A DNA stretch of 64,000 bases from Desulfococcus sp041737845 (GCF_041737845.1 NZ_JBGSQX010000087.1:1-64000); one strand, 5' to 3'. Positions 17,476 through 27,493 are shown, counted from the first letter of the stretch. The notes: generated by a model from the sequence alone, not told the origin. Numbers and translations are program-made.

Positions 17476-19191
17476 ATGGAAACCCTGACCTCACATAACA
17501 TCACCGTGATGTTCCTCTCCCTGGGCATTCTGCTCTGTGTGGCCCGCGGCCTTGGCGAGCTGGCCCAGCGGTTTCACCAGCCGGCCGTGCTGGGAGAGCT
17601 GGTCGCGGGCGTTCTGCTTGGACCGACGGTCCTGGGGACCCTGGCGCCCGGGGTAAGTCAATTCCTCTTTCCCCTGGAAGGCGTGAACGCCATTGGGTTG
17701 GAGACCTTTGCGACCCTGGCGATCGGGCTGTTCCTGCTGGTGGCGGGGATGGAGGTCGATCTGTCAACGGTCTGGAAGCAGGGCAGGATCGGCCTCAAGG
17801 TCGGGATCGCGAGCATTGTCATCCCGTTTTCCATCGCACTGGCCCTGGGGTGGGCCGCACCGGGAGCGCTTGGCAGGCATGCGGACGCAGACCCGCTGAT
17901 CTTTGCCCTGTTTTTTGCGATCGCCATGTCGATTTCCGCCCTGCCCATCATCGCCAAAACACTCATGGACATGGGCCTTTACCGCACGGATCTCGGCATG
18001 GTGGTCGTCAGCGCGGCCATCTTCAACGACCTTGTCGGCTGGATCGTTTTCGCCGTTATTCTGGGCCTCAAAGGGGGCCCCTCCGGGAGCGGCAACAACA
18101 TCTTTCTGACCATTGCGCTGACGCTGGCCTTTGTCGGCGCAATGCTTACACTAGGAAGGTGGCTGATTCACAAGGCGCTGCCGATTGTGCAGGCGCATAC
18201 CCGCTGTCCGGGGGGCGAGTTGGGTTTTGCCCTCGTCCTGGGGCTCTTCGGCGCGGCAGTCACCGAATGGATCGGGATTCATGCGATCCTCGGGGCCTTT
18301 ATCGTGGGGGTCGCCGTCGGCGACTCCTCCCACCTCCGCGAGCGCAGCCGGGTGATCATCGGTGATTTCGTTTCGTTCATCTTTGCCCCGGTGTTCTTCG
18401 CGAGCATCGGCCTCAAGGTCAACTTCCTGGCCCATTTCGACCTCCCCCTGGTGGCGACGGTGCTCCTGATTGCCTGCGTCTGTAAACTGGCCGGCGGCGC
18501 TCTGGGGGCGAGGTGGGGCGGCATGCTGCCCCGGGAGGCCTGGGCGGTCGGCTTTGCCATGGTCTCCGTCGGCGCCATGGGGATCATTGTCGGCATGATC
18601 GCCCTGGAAGCGGGGATCATCCGCGAGAGGCTCTTCGTTGCTCTGATTGTCATGGCGATCGTCACCTCCATGATCAGCGGTCCGTCCATGCGGCTGATTC
18701 TCCGCACCGAGAAGAAGCGGATGCTCCGGGATATCCTCTCCGAGAAACTGTTCCTGCCGGAACTCCAGGCCGTTTCCCGCCGCGGGGTCATCCATGAACT
18801 GACGGCGGCAGCCTGCGAGGCGGGCGGTCTGAACGCGCAAACCGTGGAAGATGCCGTCTGGTCGCGAGAGGAAGCACTCAGCACGGGCGTCGGAAAGGGG
18901 GTCGCGATTCCCCACGCCAGGATCAACGGGCTGCGGGAATCCCTGGTCGCCGTGGGTATTTCCACGACAGGGATCGATTTCGACGCGCCGGACGGCGGCC
19001 CCGCACATGTGATTTTTCTGATTCTCACACCCGAGAGCGATCCCGGCGCACAACTGGTTATCGCTTCCCAGATCGCACGCCTTTTTCGCGATCCGCGCAT
19101 GATCGACAGCGCGCTTCGCGCGAAGCACCTTTCGGATTTTCTGGCCTTGATGCCACAGGAACCCGATACTGGCGATCAATGTGCGTTGTAG
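17476..19191 (+). CDS. CPA2-type cation/proton antiporter fused to PTS IIA domain
   Basis: 571 residues. Residues 1-400 form a Kef/NhaP-like CPA2 antiporter with about 12 hydrophobic helices. Family stretches include LGELVAGVLLGPTVLG, AGMEVDL, FNDLVGWIVF and GAFIVGVAVGDS. Residues about 420-565 form a PTS EIIA type 2 (mannitol/fructose/nitrogen) domain with the phospho-histidine motif GVAIPHAR (H480). The fusion suggests that phosphorylation of the IIA domain, for example by an Npr-type PTS relay, gates ion exchange. No PTS EI or HPr genes are in the window. The stop overlaps the longest open frame of the next gene. A promoter with a palindrome lies upstream. Confidence 0.88.
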   Translation: METLTSHNITVMFLSLGILLCVARGLGELAQRFHQPAVLGELVAGVLLGPTVLGTLAPGVSQFLFPLEGVNAIGLETFATLAIGLFLLVAGMEVDLSTVWKQGRIGLKVGIASIVIPFSIALALGWAAPGALGRHADADPLIFALFFAIAMSISALPIIAKTLMDMGLYRTDLGMVVVSAAIFNDLVGWIVFAVILGLKGGPSGSGNNIFLTIALTLAFVGAMLTLGRWLIHKALPIVQAHTRCPGGELGFALVLGLFGAAVTEWIGIHAILGAFIVGVAVGDSSHLRERSRVIIGDFVSFIFAPVFFASIGLKVNFLAHFDLPLVATVLLIACVCKLAGGALGARWGGMLPREAWAVGFAMVSVGAMGIIVGMIALEAGIIRERLFVALIVMAIVTSMISGPSMRLILRTEKKRMLRDILSEKLFLPELQAVSRRGVIHELTAAACEAGGLNAQTVEDAVWSREEALSTGVGKGVAIPHARINGLRESLVAVGISTTGIDFDAPDGGPAHVIFLILTPESDPGAQLVIASQIARLFRDPRMIDSALRAKHLSDFLALMPQEPDTGDQCAL

Positions 19192-19220
19192 CCATAGACC
19201 GTTACGGAGGGCAGGCAGCC

Positions 19221-20483
19221 ATGACAAAACCATTCATCCTCGCAATGATTGCATTCTTTTTCGGGGCGGTGTGCGCATCAGCCGCAGAGGAGGCGGTGCT
19301 GCACCTGGAACCGCTCGTCCGGGAGGCGCTCGAAAAGAACCCGAAAATCTCCTCGGCACGGGAGCGTCATCTCTCCCTGAAGGAAAAAATCCCCCAGGCG
19401 GGGGCGCTTGAGGATCCCATGCTCAGCGTCGGCGTGGTCAGCCTTCCGGAGAGCTTCGATTTTGGCGAGGAAGACATGACCATGAAGGAGATCTCCGTAT
19501 CTCAGAAATTTCCTTTTCCCGGCAAACGGGGCCTGAGCGCGGATGCCGCCGCCAGAGAGGCGGATGCCGGCGCCGCGGCGGCGGAGGACGCCGCCAACCA
19601 GGTGGTCCGGGAGGTGAAAGCCGCATTTTACGACCTGTCCCATGTCTACCGCGCCACGGAGGTCACCCGACGCAACAAGGGCATTCTGGAAGAGCTTTCC
19701 AGGATCACGAGCACCCGCTACGCCCTGGGGCAGGGCATCCAGGAGGACGTCATCCGGAATCAGGTCGAGATCTCAAAGATGGTGGATGAGCTGAGCATGC
19801 TGGCCCAGCAGAAACAGGCAGCCGCGGCAAGGCTCAACTTTCTTCTCAATCGGCCGCAGAACGGGCGTTTGGGCAGACCCGCCGAAACAGAATTCATGCC
19901 GGGCGCGTTTTCCATTCCGGGTCTCCAGGAGATGGCCGCGGCGAGCAGCCCCGTCCTCCGGGCATTGAAAGAGGAGATCGCCGCGCGCGGCAAGGGGGTT
20001 GAACTGGCGCGTCGGGAGTACTATCCGGATTTGAGCGTGAGGGTCGCCTATGGACAGCGGGAAGACCGGCCGGACATGTACACCGGCATGGTCGAAATGA
20101 ACCTGCCGATTTTCCATAAATCCAGGCAGGCGCCCGGGTTGGCTGCGGCCAATGCGGACGTCCGCGCCGCCAGGGCCGATTATGAGAACGTCCAGAATGA
20201 ACTCTTCTACATGATCGCCGACATGGGGTCGATGGCCGAACGGCTGGAGCGCAGGATCGTGCTCTACCGAACGGGAATCCTTCCCCAGGCCCGGCTGCAG
20301 ATCGATACCGCCATGAGCGCATACATGGTCAACAAGGCCGACTTCATGACCCTCCTTGACAGCCGGATGCAGCTTTACCGCTATGAACTGGATTACCACG
20401 GTGCCCTGACCGAGTATGAAAAGAGCCTGGCGGCGCTGGAGGCGGTGGTCGGCGAAACGATTCCACGGGAGGTGGCCAAATGA
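19221..20483 (+). CDS. TolC-family outer-membrane channel of a Cus-type efflux system
   Basis: 420 residues with an N-terminal signal peptide: MTKPF, a hydrophobic core, and cleavage near CASA. The rest is the alpha-helical outer-membrane efflux protein fold with two repeats, rich in Ala/Glu coiled coil. It would form the exit duct of the tripartite pump. ATG 19221 has GGAGG ten bases upstream; the longer frame from 19179 would bury the signal peptide and overlap the antiporter. Its stop overlaps the adaptor start by four bases. Confidence 0.88.
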   Translation: MTKPFILAMIAFFFGAVCASAAEEAVLHLEPLVREALEKNPKISSARERHLSLKEKIPQAGALEDPMLSVGVVSLPESFDFGEEDMTMKEISVSQKFPFPGKRGLSADAAAREADAGAAAAEDAANQVVREVKAAFYDLSHVYRATEVTRRNKGILEELSRITSTRYALGQGIQEDVIRNQVEISKMVDELSMLAQQKQAAAARLNFLLNRPQNGRLGRPAETEFMPGAFSIPGLQEMAAASSPVLRALKEEIAARGKGVELARREYYPDLSVRVAYGQREDRPDMYTGMVEMNLPIFHKSRQAPGLAAANADVRAARADYENVQNELFYMIADMGSMAERLERRIVLYRTGILPQARLQIDTAMSAYMVNKADFMTLLDSRMQLYRYELDYHGALTEYEKSLAALEAVVGETIPREVAK

Positions 20484-21685
20484 AACGCCTGGTATGGATT
20501 TTCCTGCTGCTGACCCTGCTTTCGGTGGGCGCCGCTTTCGGCCAGACCCGGCATCCGGCCGGTCACGGTGCGGATCCGCCTGAACCCGCGGCACCGGTGG
20601 ATGATGTTGACGACCTGAAGGGGCTTTCCATGGAAGCCATCGAGAAGGAGGGCAAGGTCCAGGAGATCGCGCCCGGCACCGTCCACGTCTCCCCGGAGCG
20701 TCAGCAGCTCATCGGGGTGCGGTTCGGAACGGTTGAGCGGAGGTCCCTTGACAAAATCATCCGCACCGTGGGCCGGATCGACTACGACGAGCGGCGCATC
20801 GGCATCGTGTCGCCCAAGATCTCGGGCTGGATCGAAACGCTTTATGTGGACTTCACCGGCCGGTTCGTCCGCCGGGGAGAAGCCCTGCTCACCATTTACA
20901 GCCCGGAGCTGGTCTCCACCCAGGAGGAGTATCTCCTCGCCCTGGAAGCCCGGAAAGACTGGTCCCGAAGCCCGTTTCCGGAGGTCTCCGGCGGCGGCGT
21001 CCTTCTGGCCGAAAGCGCCCGCAGGCGCCTGAAGCTCTGGGATATCAGCGACGCCCAGATCCGGGCCCTCGAACAGCGCCGTGAACCGCAAAAAACCCTC
21101 ACCCTGTACAGCCCGTTCACGGGCCATGTCCTCGAAAAAATGGTGAACCAGGGCCAGTTCGTGGATGCGGGCATGACGCTCTTCCGGATCGCCGATCTTT
21201 CGGTGGTCTGGCTCATCGCCGATATCTATGAACAAGAACTGCCGTTCATCCACCCGGGGCAGACGGCATCCATCCGGTTCGCCGACGCGCCCGGCGAAGC
21301 CTTCACGGGCAAGGCCATCTATATCTATCCCTACCTGGACCCCCAGACCCGGACCGGCAAGGCCCGGTTCGAGTTTGCCAACCCCCATGGCAGGCTCAAG
21401 CCCGAGATGTTCGCAACCGTGGAGATCCAGGCGCCCGTCGGCGAAGGACTCGCGGTGGAAGAAGGCGCCGTCATCGATACCGGGACCCGCAAGGTGGTGC
21501 TTGTCGACAAGGGCGCAGGCTACCTTGAACCCCGCGAGATCCGGACGGGGGTCAAGGCGGGGGCGTTCTTCGAGGTCGTGGAGGGTCTTGCGGCGGGGGA
21601 GCGGGTCGTCACCAGCGCCAATTTCCTCATCGATTCCGAATCCAAGCTCAAGGAGGCCGTGGGCGGGGGCGGGCATCAGCATTAA
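20480..21685 (+). CDS. cusB: RND periplasmic adaptor, CusB-like
   Basis: 401 residues with an N-terminal signal sequence. It shows the membrane-fusion-protein order: barrel-sandwich/lipoyl halves (PKISGWIETLYVDFTGRFVRRGEALLTIYSPEL is the first, LYSPFTGHVLEKMVNQGQFV the second), a hairpin between them, and a beta-barrel ending GLAAGERVVTSANFLIDSES. These match CusB-type heavy-metal adaptors. No C-terminal CusF-like domain is present. The protein ends in a Gly/His tail (GGGGHQH) that might bind metal. It links the outer channel to the RND pump encoded 66 bases downstream. Confidence 0.9.
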   Translation: MKRLVWIFLLLTLLSVGAAFGQTRHPAGHGADPPEPAAPVDDVDDLKGLSMEAIEKEGKVQEIAPGTVHVSPERQQLIGVRFGTVERRSLDKIIRTVGRIDYDERRIGIVSPKISGWIETLYVDFTGRFVRRGEALLTIYSPELVSTQEEYLLALEARKDWSRSPFPEVSGGGVLLAESARRRLKLWDISDAQIRALEQRREPQKTLTLYSPFTGHVLEKMVNQGQFVDAGMTLFRIADLSVVWLIADIYEQELPFIHPGQTASIRFADAPGEAFTGKAIYIYPYLDPQTRTGKARFEFANPHGRLKPEMFATVEIQAPVGEGLAVEEGAVIDTGTRKVVLVDKGAGYLEPREIRTGVKAGAFFEVVEGLAAGERVVTSANFLIDSESKLKEAVGGGGHQH

Positions 21686-21751
21686 GATAAGAATGGATGC
21701 GGCGCATCCTGAAGGACGGCTTCTGCCGCCGCAGCAAATGGGGGCGCGATC

Positions 21752-24700
21752 ATGATCGAAAAAATCATCGAAATATGTGCCAGAAACCGCTTCATGGTCT
21801 TCGCGGCCGTGGCCCTCCTGACGATGGGCGGGGGGTATGCGCTGAAGCATATCCCGCTGGACGCCCTGCCGGACATCTCCGACGTCCAGGTCATCATCTA
21901 CACGCCCTGGGAAGGGCGAAGTCCGGACCTGATCGAAGACCAGGTGACCTATCCCGTCGTGACGGCCCTGATTTCGGCCCCGCAGGTCAAGACCGTGAGG
22001 GGATTTTCCGATTTCGGGTTTTCCTTTGTCTACGCCATTTTCGAGGACGGCACCGACATCTACTGGGCCCGCTCCCGGGTTCTGGAATACCTTCAGCAGA
22101 TCTCCGGGCGCCTGCCCGAGGGTGCAAGCCCGGTCCTCGGCCCGGACGCGACAGGCGTGGGCTGGGTCTTCACCTACGCACTGGTGGATGAGAGCGGCGA
22201 GTACGATCTCGCCTACCTGCGCACGCTCCAGGACTGGTACCTGCGGTATTCGCTGGCCAGCGTGGCGGGGGTGGCCGAGGTGGCCAGCGTGGGCGGCTTC
22301 GTGAAACAGTACCAGGTCAACATCGATCCCAACAGGCTCTCGGCCTACGGGATCTCCATCCGCGAGGTGATGGAGCGCATCCGGATGTCCAACAACGACG
22401 TCGAGGGCCGCCTCATCGAGATGTCGGGCCGGGAATACATGGTTCGCGGCCGGGGCTATATCAAGTCGCTTTCGGATATCCAGTCGATCGTCATCGGAGG
22501 CGCGGGCGGGACCCCGGTGCTCCTGCGCGATGTCGCCAGCGTCGCCTTCGGGCCGGACATCCGCCGCGGCATCGTGGAACTGAACGGCAGCGGCGAGGTG
22601 GCGGGCGGCATCGTCGTCATGCGTCACGGCGAGAACGCCCTCAGGGTCATCAACGACGTCAAGGCCAAAATCGAGGAGATCAAGCCCGGCCTGCCGGAGG
22701 GCATCCGGATCGTCCCGACCTACGACCGCTCCGAGTTGATCCGGCTCTCCATCCAAAACCTCCAGAAGACGCTCATCGAGGAGATCGTGGTGGTCAGCCT
22801 GGTGGTGATATTCTTTCTGATGCATCTCCGCTCGGCCTTCGTGCCGATTCTCGTCCTGCCGATTGCGGTGGTGATCTCCTTCATCCCCATGTTCTTCCTG
22901 AAGATCACCTCAAACGTCATGTCCCTGGGCGGCATCGCCCTTTCCATCGGCGTTCTGGTGGATGCCTCCATCGTCATGGTCGAAAACGGCTATCGCCACC
23001 TGTCCGAGGGGACGGAGGAAGACCGCCTGAACAGTTCCGCCACCGTGATCCGCTCCTGCCGGCAGGTGGGCCGGGGCATCTTCTTCGCCCTCATCATCAT
23101 CATCGTCTCCTTTGTGCCCGTCTTCATGCTGGAGGCCCAAGAGGGACGGCTCTTCCGGCCGCTTGCCTTCACCAAGACCTTCGCCATGGCCGCCTCCTCC
23201 ATTCTGGCCATCACGCTGGTGCCGGTCCTGATGACAATATTCCTCAAGGGCAAAGGCTTGAAGCCGGAGACGGCCAATCCCGTGTCGCGTTTCCTCAAAT
23301 GGATGTACGAGCCGATCATCCGCTGGGTCCTGCGGTTCAAGAAAACCGCCCTGTTCATCAATTTCCTGCTGATCCCCGTCAGCATCGTCCTGATGGTCCG
23401 TATCGGCAGCGAGTTCATGCCGCCGCTTTACGAAGGCACGATCCTATACATGCCGGTCACCAGCCCCGGAATCTCCGTGACCGAGGCCGGAAGGCTCCTT
23501 GCCCTGCAGGACAGGATCCTGAAAAGCTTTCCCGAGGTCGATACGGTCTTCGGCAAGGCCGGACGGGCCGAGACCGCCACGGACCCGGCGCCGTTCAGCA
23601 TGATGGAGACCACGGTCCAGCTCAATCCCCGAAGTGAATGGCGCACGGTCAAACGGGATTACACCCGCCTTCCCGGATGGCTGCGTCCGGCCGCCGCTGC
23701 GGTTTTCGGGGCCGAGCGCCCCCTGACCTACGACGAGCTGGTGGAGGAGATGGACCGTCGGATGCAGTTTCCCGGGGTTCAGAATGCCTGGACCATGCCG
23801 ATCCGCGCCCGGATCGACATGCTCAGCACCGGCATCCGCACCCCTGTGGGCATCAAGGTTTTCGGGCCTGATCTGAACACCATCCAGGACCTGGGCATTC
23901 AGATCGAAGGCCTGCTGAAGGCGGTGCCCGGCACGCGCAGCGTTTACGCCGAGCGGGTGGCCGGAGGGTTTTTCGTGGATATCGATATCCGGCGCGACGC
24001 CATCGCCCGCTACGGCCTGACGGTGGGAGAGGTCCAGGAGGTGATCCAGTCGGCCATCGGCGGCATGAACATCTCCCGCACGGTCGAGGGCCGGGAGCGC
24101 TATCCCATCAACGTGCGCTACCCTCGGGAGCTGCGGGATGACGTCGAGAAGCTCAAGCGGGTCCTGGTGCCGGCGCAGATGGGCGGATCCGGTGCCATGG
24201 GTGCGGCAGGCGGCGCGGGCATGGCCCAGATCCCTCTGGCGCAGCTGGCGGACATCCGCGTGACCACGGGGCCGGCCATGATCCGGGACGAGGACGCCAT
24301 GCTTGCCGGGTATGTGTTCATCGACGTCACCGCAAGGGACATCGGCGGCTATGTGGAGGAGGCCAAGCGGGTGATTCAGGAGCGGCTCGCGCTGCCGGCC
24401 GGGTATTTCCTGTCGTGGAGCGGGCAGTACGAATTCCAGCTCCGGGCCCGGGAACGGCTCACGATCCTCCTGCCGGTGGTGTTTTTCGTGATTTTCATCT
24501 TGTTGTACCTGACTTTTCACTCCATATCCGAGTCGATCATTCTGATGGTCGCCGTCCTCTATGCCATGACCGGCGGCGTGATCCTGCAATACCTCCTGGG
24601 GTACAATTTCAGCGTGGCCGTCTGGGTGGGTTACATCGCCCTCTACGGGATCGCCGTGGAAACCGGCGTCGTGATGATTATCTATCTGCACGAGGCCCTC

Positions 24701-25021
24701 GACCGCCGCCTGGCCATGGGGGAGATCAGCCCGGAGGACATCCGGGAAGCGACCGTCGAGGGGTCGGTGCTGCGGCTGCGGCCCAAGATCATGACGGTGG
24801 GCACCACCCTGATCGGCCTGATCCCCATCATGTGGTCGGCAGGCGTGGGAGCGGACGTGATGAAGCCCGTGGCGACCCCCATCATCGGCGGGGTGATTAC
24901 CTCGACCATCCACGTGCTCATCATCACCCCCCTGATCTTTTCCATGGTAAAGGAGCGGGCGCTCAAGCGCGGGCGTCTGCATGCACCGGAGATGAAACAC
25001 GAGATAAAACATCAAATCTAA
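21752..25021 (+). CDS. cusA: Cu(I)/Ag(I)-type RND efflux pump, CusA-like
   Basis: A 1089-residue inner-membrane proton-driven pump. Twelve hydrophobic segments and two large periplasmic loops follow the RND plan. The three methionines of the E. coli CusA metal relay are all kept in context: LYMPVTSPG, DPAPFSMMETT and RIDMLSTGI. This supports copper/silver rather than zinc/cobalt. Proton-relay-type acidic residues occur in the TM4 region (SIGVLVDASIVMVENGYRHL). Codon use is uniformly GC-rich and the frame is intact. It belongs to the same operon as the two preceding genes. Confidence 0.94.
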   Translation: MIEKIIEICARNRFMVFAAVALLTMGGGYALKHIPLDALPDISDVQVIIYTPWEGRSPDLIEDQVTYPVVTALISAPQVKTVRGFSDFGFSFVYAIFEDGTDIYWARSRVLEYLQQISGRLPEGASPVLGPDATGVGWVFTYALVDESGEYDLAYLRTLQDWYLRYSLASVAGVAEVASVGGFVKQYQVNIDPNRLSAYGISIREVMERIRMSNNDVEGRLIEMSGREYMVRGRGYIKSLSDIQSIVIGGAGGTPVLLRDVASVAFGPDIRRGIVELNGSGEVAGGIVVMRHGENALRVINDVKAKIEEIKPGLPEGIRIVPTYDRSELIRLSIQNLQKTLIEEIVVVSLVVIFFLMHLRSAFVPILVLPIAVVISFIPMFFLKITSNVMSLGGIALSIGVLVDASIVMVENGYRHLSEGTEEDRLNSSATVIRSCRQVGRGIFFALIIIIVSFVPVFMLEAQEGRLFRPLAFTKTFAMAASSILAITLVPVLMTIFLKGKGLKPETANPVSRFLKWMYEPIIRWVLRFKKTALFINFLLIPVSIVLMVRIGSEFMPPLYEGTILYMPVTSPGISVTEAGRLLALQDRILKSFPEVDTVFGKAGRAETATDPAPFSMMETTVQLNPRSEWRTVKRDYTRLPGWLRPAAAAVFGAERPLTYDELVEEMDRRMQFPGVQNAWTMPIRARIDMLSTGIRTPVGIKVFGPDLNTIQDLGIQIEGLLKAVPGTRSVYAERVAGGFFVDIDIRRDAIARYGLTVGEVQEVIQSAIGGMNISRTVEGRERYPINVRYPRELRDDVEKLKRVLVPAQMGGSGAMGAAGGAGMAQIPLAQLADIRVTTGPAMIRDEDAMLAGYVFIDVTARDIGGYVEEAKRVIQERLALPAGYFLSWSGQYEFQLRARERLTILLPVVFFVIFILLYLTFHSISESIILMVAVLYAMTGGVILQYLLGYNFSVAVWVGYIALYGIAVETGVVMIIYLHEALDRRLAMGEISPEDIREATVEGSVLRLRPKIMTVGTTLIGLIPIMWSAGVGADVMKPVATPIIGGVITSTIHVLIITPLIFSMVKERALKRGRLHAPEMKHEIKHQI

Positions 25022-25033
25022 GGAGGATGGGAT

Positions 25034-25513
25034 ATGAACACATCCAGATGGCGTGTGTTTGTGGTCGCCGTTGTTTTCTCCCTGGTCCCCGCGCTTGCGG
25101 GGGCCCAGGGCACGCACGAGCATGGGTCGGGCGGAGGCGGCATGAAGATGGACACCCGTGAGGTGCTGGTGGAGGGACTCAAGGTGACCTTCATGATCAT
25201 GGCCAACGACGAGCACCGCACCATGCTCAAGGACATGAAGATGAAGGATGACATCATGCCGGGGACCACCCATAACATCACGGTGGTGGTGACGGATCAG
25301 GCGACCCAGAAGGAGGTCACCGACGCTGCACTCACCATGAAGGTGGTCGCCCCCGGGGGCGGGGACCAGATCCGGCCCCTTAAATATGAAAGCTCCATGA
25401 AGAGCTATGACGGCTACTTCAATATGCCGGAAACCGGCAGGTATGAACTGCTGGTCCTCATCAAGGCCGGCGGCCTGAAAAAGGCCGCCGGCGTCTTCTA
25501 CGACCTGAAATAG
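25034..25513 (+). CDS. small secreted Met/His-rich protein of efflux operon
   Basis: 159 residues with a signal peptide (MNTSRWRVFVVAVVFSLVPALAGA). A Gly/His/Met-rich segment (THEHGSGGGGMKMD) follows, then a beta-sandwich-like domain of about 115 residues containing MIMANDEHRTMLKDMKMKDD and a YDGYFNMPETGRYELLV stretch. The pattern resembles YtkA/FixH-like periplasmic domains, but I am not certain of the family. AAGGAGGATG precedes the ATG. Its place directly after the CusA-like pump, with many Met and His, suggests a periplasmic copper carrier or sensor in the role CusF plays elsewhere. That role is inferred. Confidence 0.7.
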   Translation: MNTSRWRVFVVAVVFSLVPALAGAQGTHEHGSGGGGMKMDTREVLVEGLKVTFMIMANDEHRTMLKDMKMKDDIMPGTTHNITVVVTDQATQKEVTDAALTMKVVAPGGGDQIRPLKYESSMKSYDGYFNMPETGRYELLVLIKAGGLKKAAGVFYDLK

Positions 25514-25532
25514 GGATAGACAAAGGGGTCGC

Positions 25533-25556
25533 CCGGCCCGGCGCAGTCCGGGCCGG
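25533..25556. terminator. convergent-gene hairpin
   Basis: CCGGCCCGG and CCGGGCCGG form a perfect 9-bp stem around CGCAGT, exactly between two convergent operons. No T-run follows on either strand, so it may act as a bidirectional pause or terminator. Confidence 0.5.
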
Positions 25557-25557
25557 T

Positions 25558-27438
25558 CTAGACGGTGCGGGCGTCCAGCCCCAGACGCTTCCGCCTGTCC
25601 TCGATGCGCCGCCGGATGAGGATGCCCGCTTTCTCCGGGTCCGGCTCCACGGCGAAGGACGCGCCCACCACATCCTCCAGCCCCGCGGTCAGGAGCTTCA
25701 CCACGTTCATGCTGCCGGTGATGGGGGGCATGGGCCCGAGCACGGTATACACCCCCGACGCGACGAAGTAGGCGCCGATGCTGACCGCCTTTTCGGAATA
25801 CCATTCGGGGGCCGCCCCGGCCACGGGCAGGTCGCTGATGTCGCACCCCAGGCCGTCGGCCAGGGCCGCGGCCAGGACGAGAATGCGGACGTTGTCGACG
25901 CAGCTTCCCATGTGGAGAACCGGCGGGATGCCCAGGGCGCCGCAAACGGCCTGGAGGCCCGGGCCGGCGTACCGGACGGCCTCGGCCACCTTGAACCCGG
26001 CCTTGGCGTTGGCGATGGCGGCACACCCCGTATCCAGTACCAGGATGTCGTTTTCGATCAACTGCCGGGTCAGGGTGACGTGGCCGTAGTCATGCTTGAT
26101 CTTGGGGTTGTTGCATCCCACGATGCCGACGGCCCCGCGGATCTGGCCGGCCTTGATCGCATCGAGAAGGGGCGCGGGCGTGCCGCCCAGGGCCCCCAGA
26201 ATGGCTTCCACGGAGAATCCGCCCAGGGACGGAACCGGTTCCACGGGGATATAGACCCGGCCGCGCCGGCCGAAGTTCTCTATGGCCTCCCTCACCAGCT
26301 CCCGCGCCAGGTCGCGGGCGTTGTCGGGATGGAACTCCCGGTGGGTCATGCCCGGGAAGCGGGCCTTGTCGCTGGTGCTGATCATCTTGGTGTGGTAGCA
26401 GGAGGCCGTCTTGCCGAGGGAGGGCATGATGCACTGGTAGTCCACCAGCATCATCTCGACGGCGCCGGTGGCGATGACGAGCTCCGTCATGAGGTGGTTG
26501 CCGGCCATGGGGATGCCGTGGCGCATCAGGAGTTCGTTCCCGGTGCAGCAGAGCCCCGCGAGGTTGATGCCCGCGGCGCCTTTTTCCTTTGCCAGGGCGA
26601 TGAGGTCCGGCGACTGACAGGCCTGGAGGAGCATCTCCGACACCACGGGGTTGTGGCCGTGGACGATGATGTTGACCTGGCCGGCCTTGAGGACGCCCAC
26701 ATTGACCGTGTTGGCCGAGGGCTTGGGGGTGCCGAAGAGGATGTCCGAGACCTCGGTTGCGATCATCGATCCGCCCCACCCGTCGGAGAGAGCGTTCCGG
26801 AGGGCGTGAAGCAGCAGGCTCTGCCAGCCGTTGTCCACGCCCATGTGGGTGCGGTGCATCATCTCCGAGGTCTCGCGGTCGATCCCACGGGGCATGATCC
26901 CCGTCTTCCGCCAGAGTTCCCTGCGCTTGTCAGGCGCCCGGGCAACCAGGGTGAGCTCTTTTCTGCGCGTCCCGAAATCACCCATCATGGCGTCGGCCAG
27001 GGCGCCTGCGATCTCCAGGGGCGCCTTTCCGTCGGATTCGACTCCGTACTCCGCGGCCACCCGCCTGAGCTTTTCTTCGTCGGTGATGCCGTACCCCGGG
27101 GCCCGGCCCGCGGCCACCTCATGGAGCACCTCCACCAGGTCCCGGCCGTGATCGGAATGGGACGCCGCGCCCGCGGCCACCATCCGCCCCAGGTTTCTGG
27201 CGACGATGATATGGGCGTCGGCGCCGCAGACCCCCTGCTGGGGGCCTTCCCCGAAGGGGTCCACCCGGCAGGGCCCCATGTTGCAGATGCGGCAGCTCAA
27301 CCCCATTTCACAGTATCCGCACTGGGGCGTCTGAGCCTCGTAGCGGTCCCACACGGTTTCGATCCGGTCCTGCTCGGCCTTTTCCAGCATCAGCCGTCCA
27401 TCCTGGGTGATGGTCCTGTTTTCAGTATCCCTGAGCAT
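25558..27438 (-). CDS. cooS: anaerobic carbon-monoxide dehydrogenase catalytic subunit
   Basis: The 626-residue Ni-Fe-S enzyme that oxidises CO to CO2 with water. The N-terminal cysteine cluster CGYCEMGLSCRICNMGPC supplies the D- and B-type iron-sulfur clusters. Later motifs typical of CooS include HGHNPVVSEM, GLCCTGNELLMRHG, MLVDYQCIMPSL, GCNNPK and HMGSCVDN, which carry the C-cluster ligands. Length is standard. It is the last gene of a minus-strand operon behind a CooF-like ferredoxin. No CooC or CooT nickel maturation gene is visible in the window. Confidence 0.96.
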   Translation of the reverse strand: MLRDTENRTITQDGRLMLEKAEQDRIETVWDRYEAQTPQCGYCEMGLSCRICNMGPCRVDPFGEGPQQGVCGADAHIIVARNLGRMVAAGAASHSDHGRDLVEVLHEVAAGRAPGYGITDEEKLRRVAAEYGVESDGKAPLEIAGALADAMMGDFGTRRKELTLVARAPDKRRELWRKTGIMPRGIDRETSEMMHRTHMGVDNGWQSLLLHALRNALSDGWGGSMIATEVSDILFGTPKPSANTVNVGVLKAGQVNIIVHGHNPVVSEMLLQACQSPDLIALAKEKGAAGINLAGLCCTGNELLMRHGIPMAGNHLMTELVIATGAVEMMLVDYQCIMPSLGKTASCYHTKMISTSDKARFPGMTHREFHPDNARDLARELVREAIENFGRRGRVYIPVEPVPSLGGFSVEAILGALGGTPAPLLDAIKAGQIRGAVGIVGCNNPKIKHDYGHVTLTRQLIENDILVLDTGCAAIANAKAGFKVAEAVRYAGPGLQAVCGALGIPPVLHMGSCVDNVRILVLAAALADGLGCDISDLPVAGAAPEWYSEKAVSIGAYFVASGVYTVLGPMPPITGSMNVVKLLTAGLEDVVGASFAVEPDPEKAGILIRRRIEDRRKRLGLDARTV

Positions 27439-27493
27439 ATCGGTCTCCCTTCATGGAAGTCATTATTGAAAGAGGGTGTCGGGGCAACGTGTC

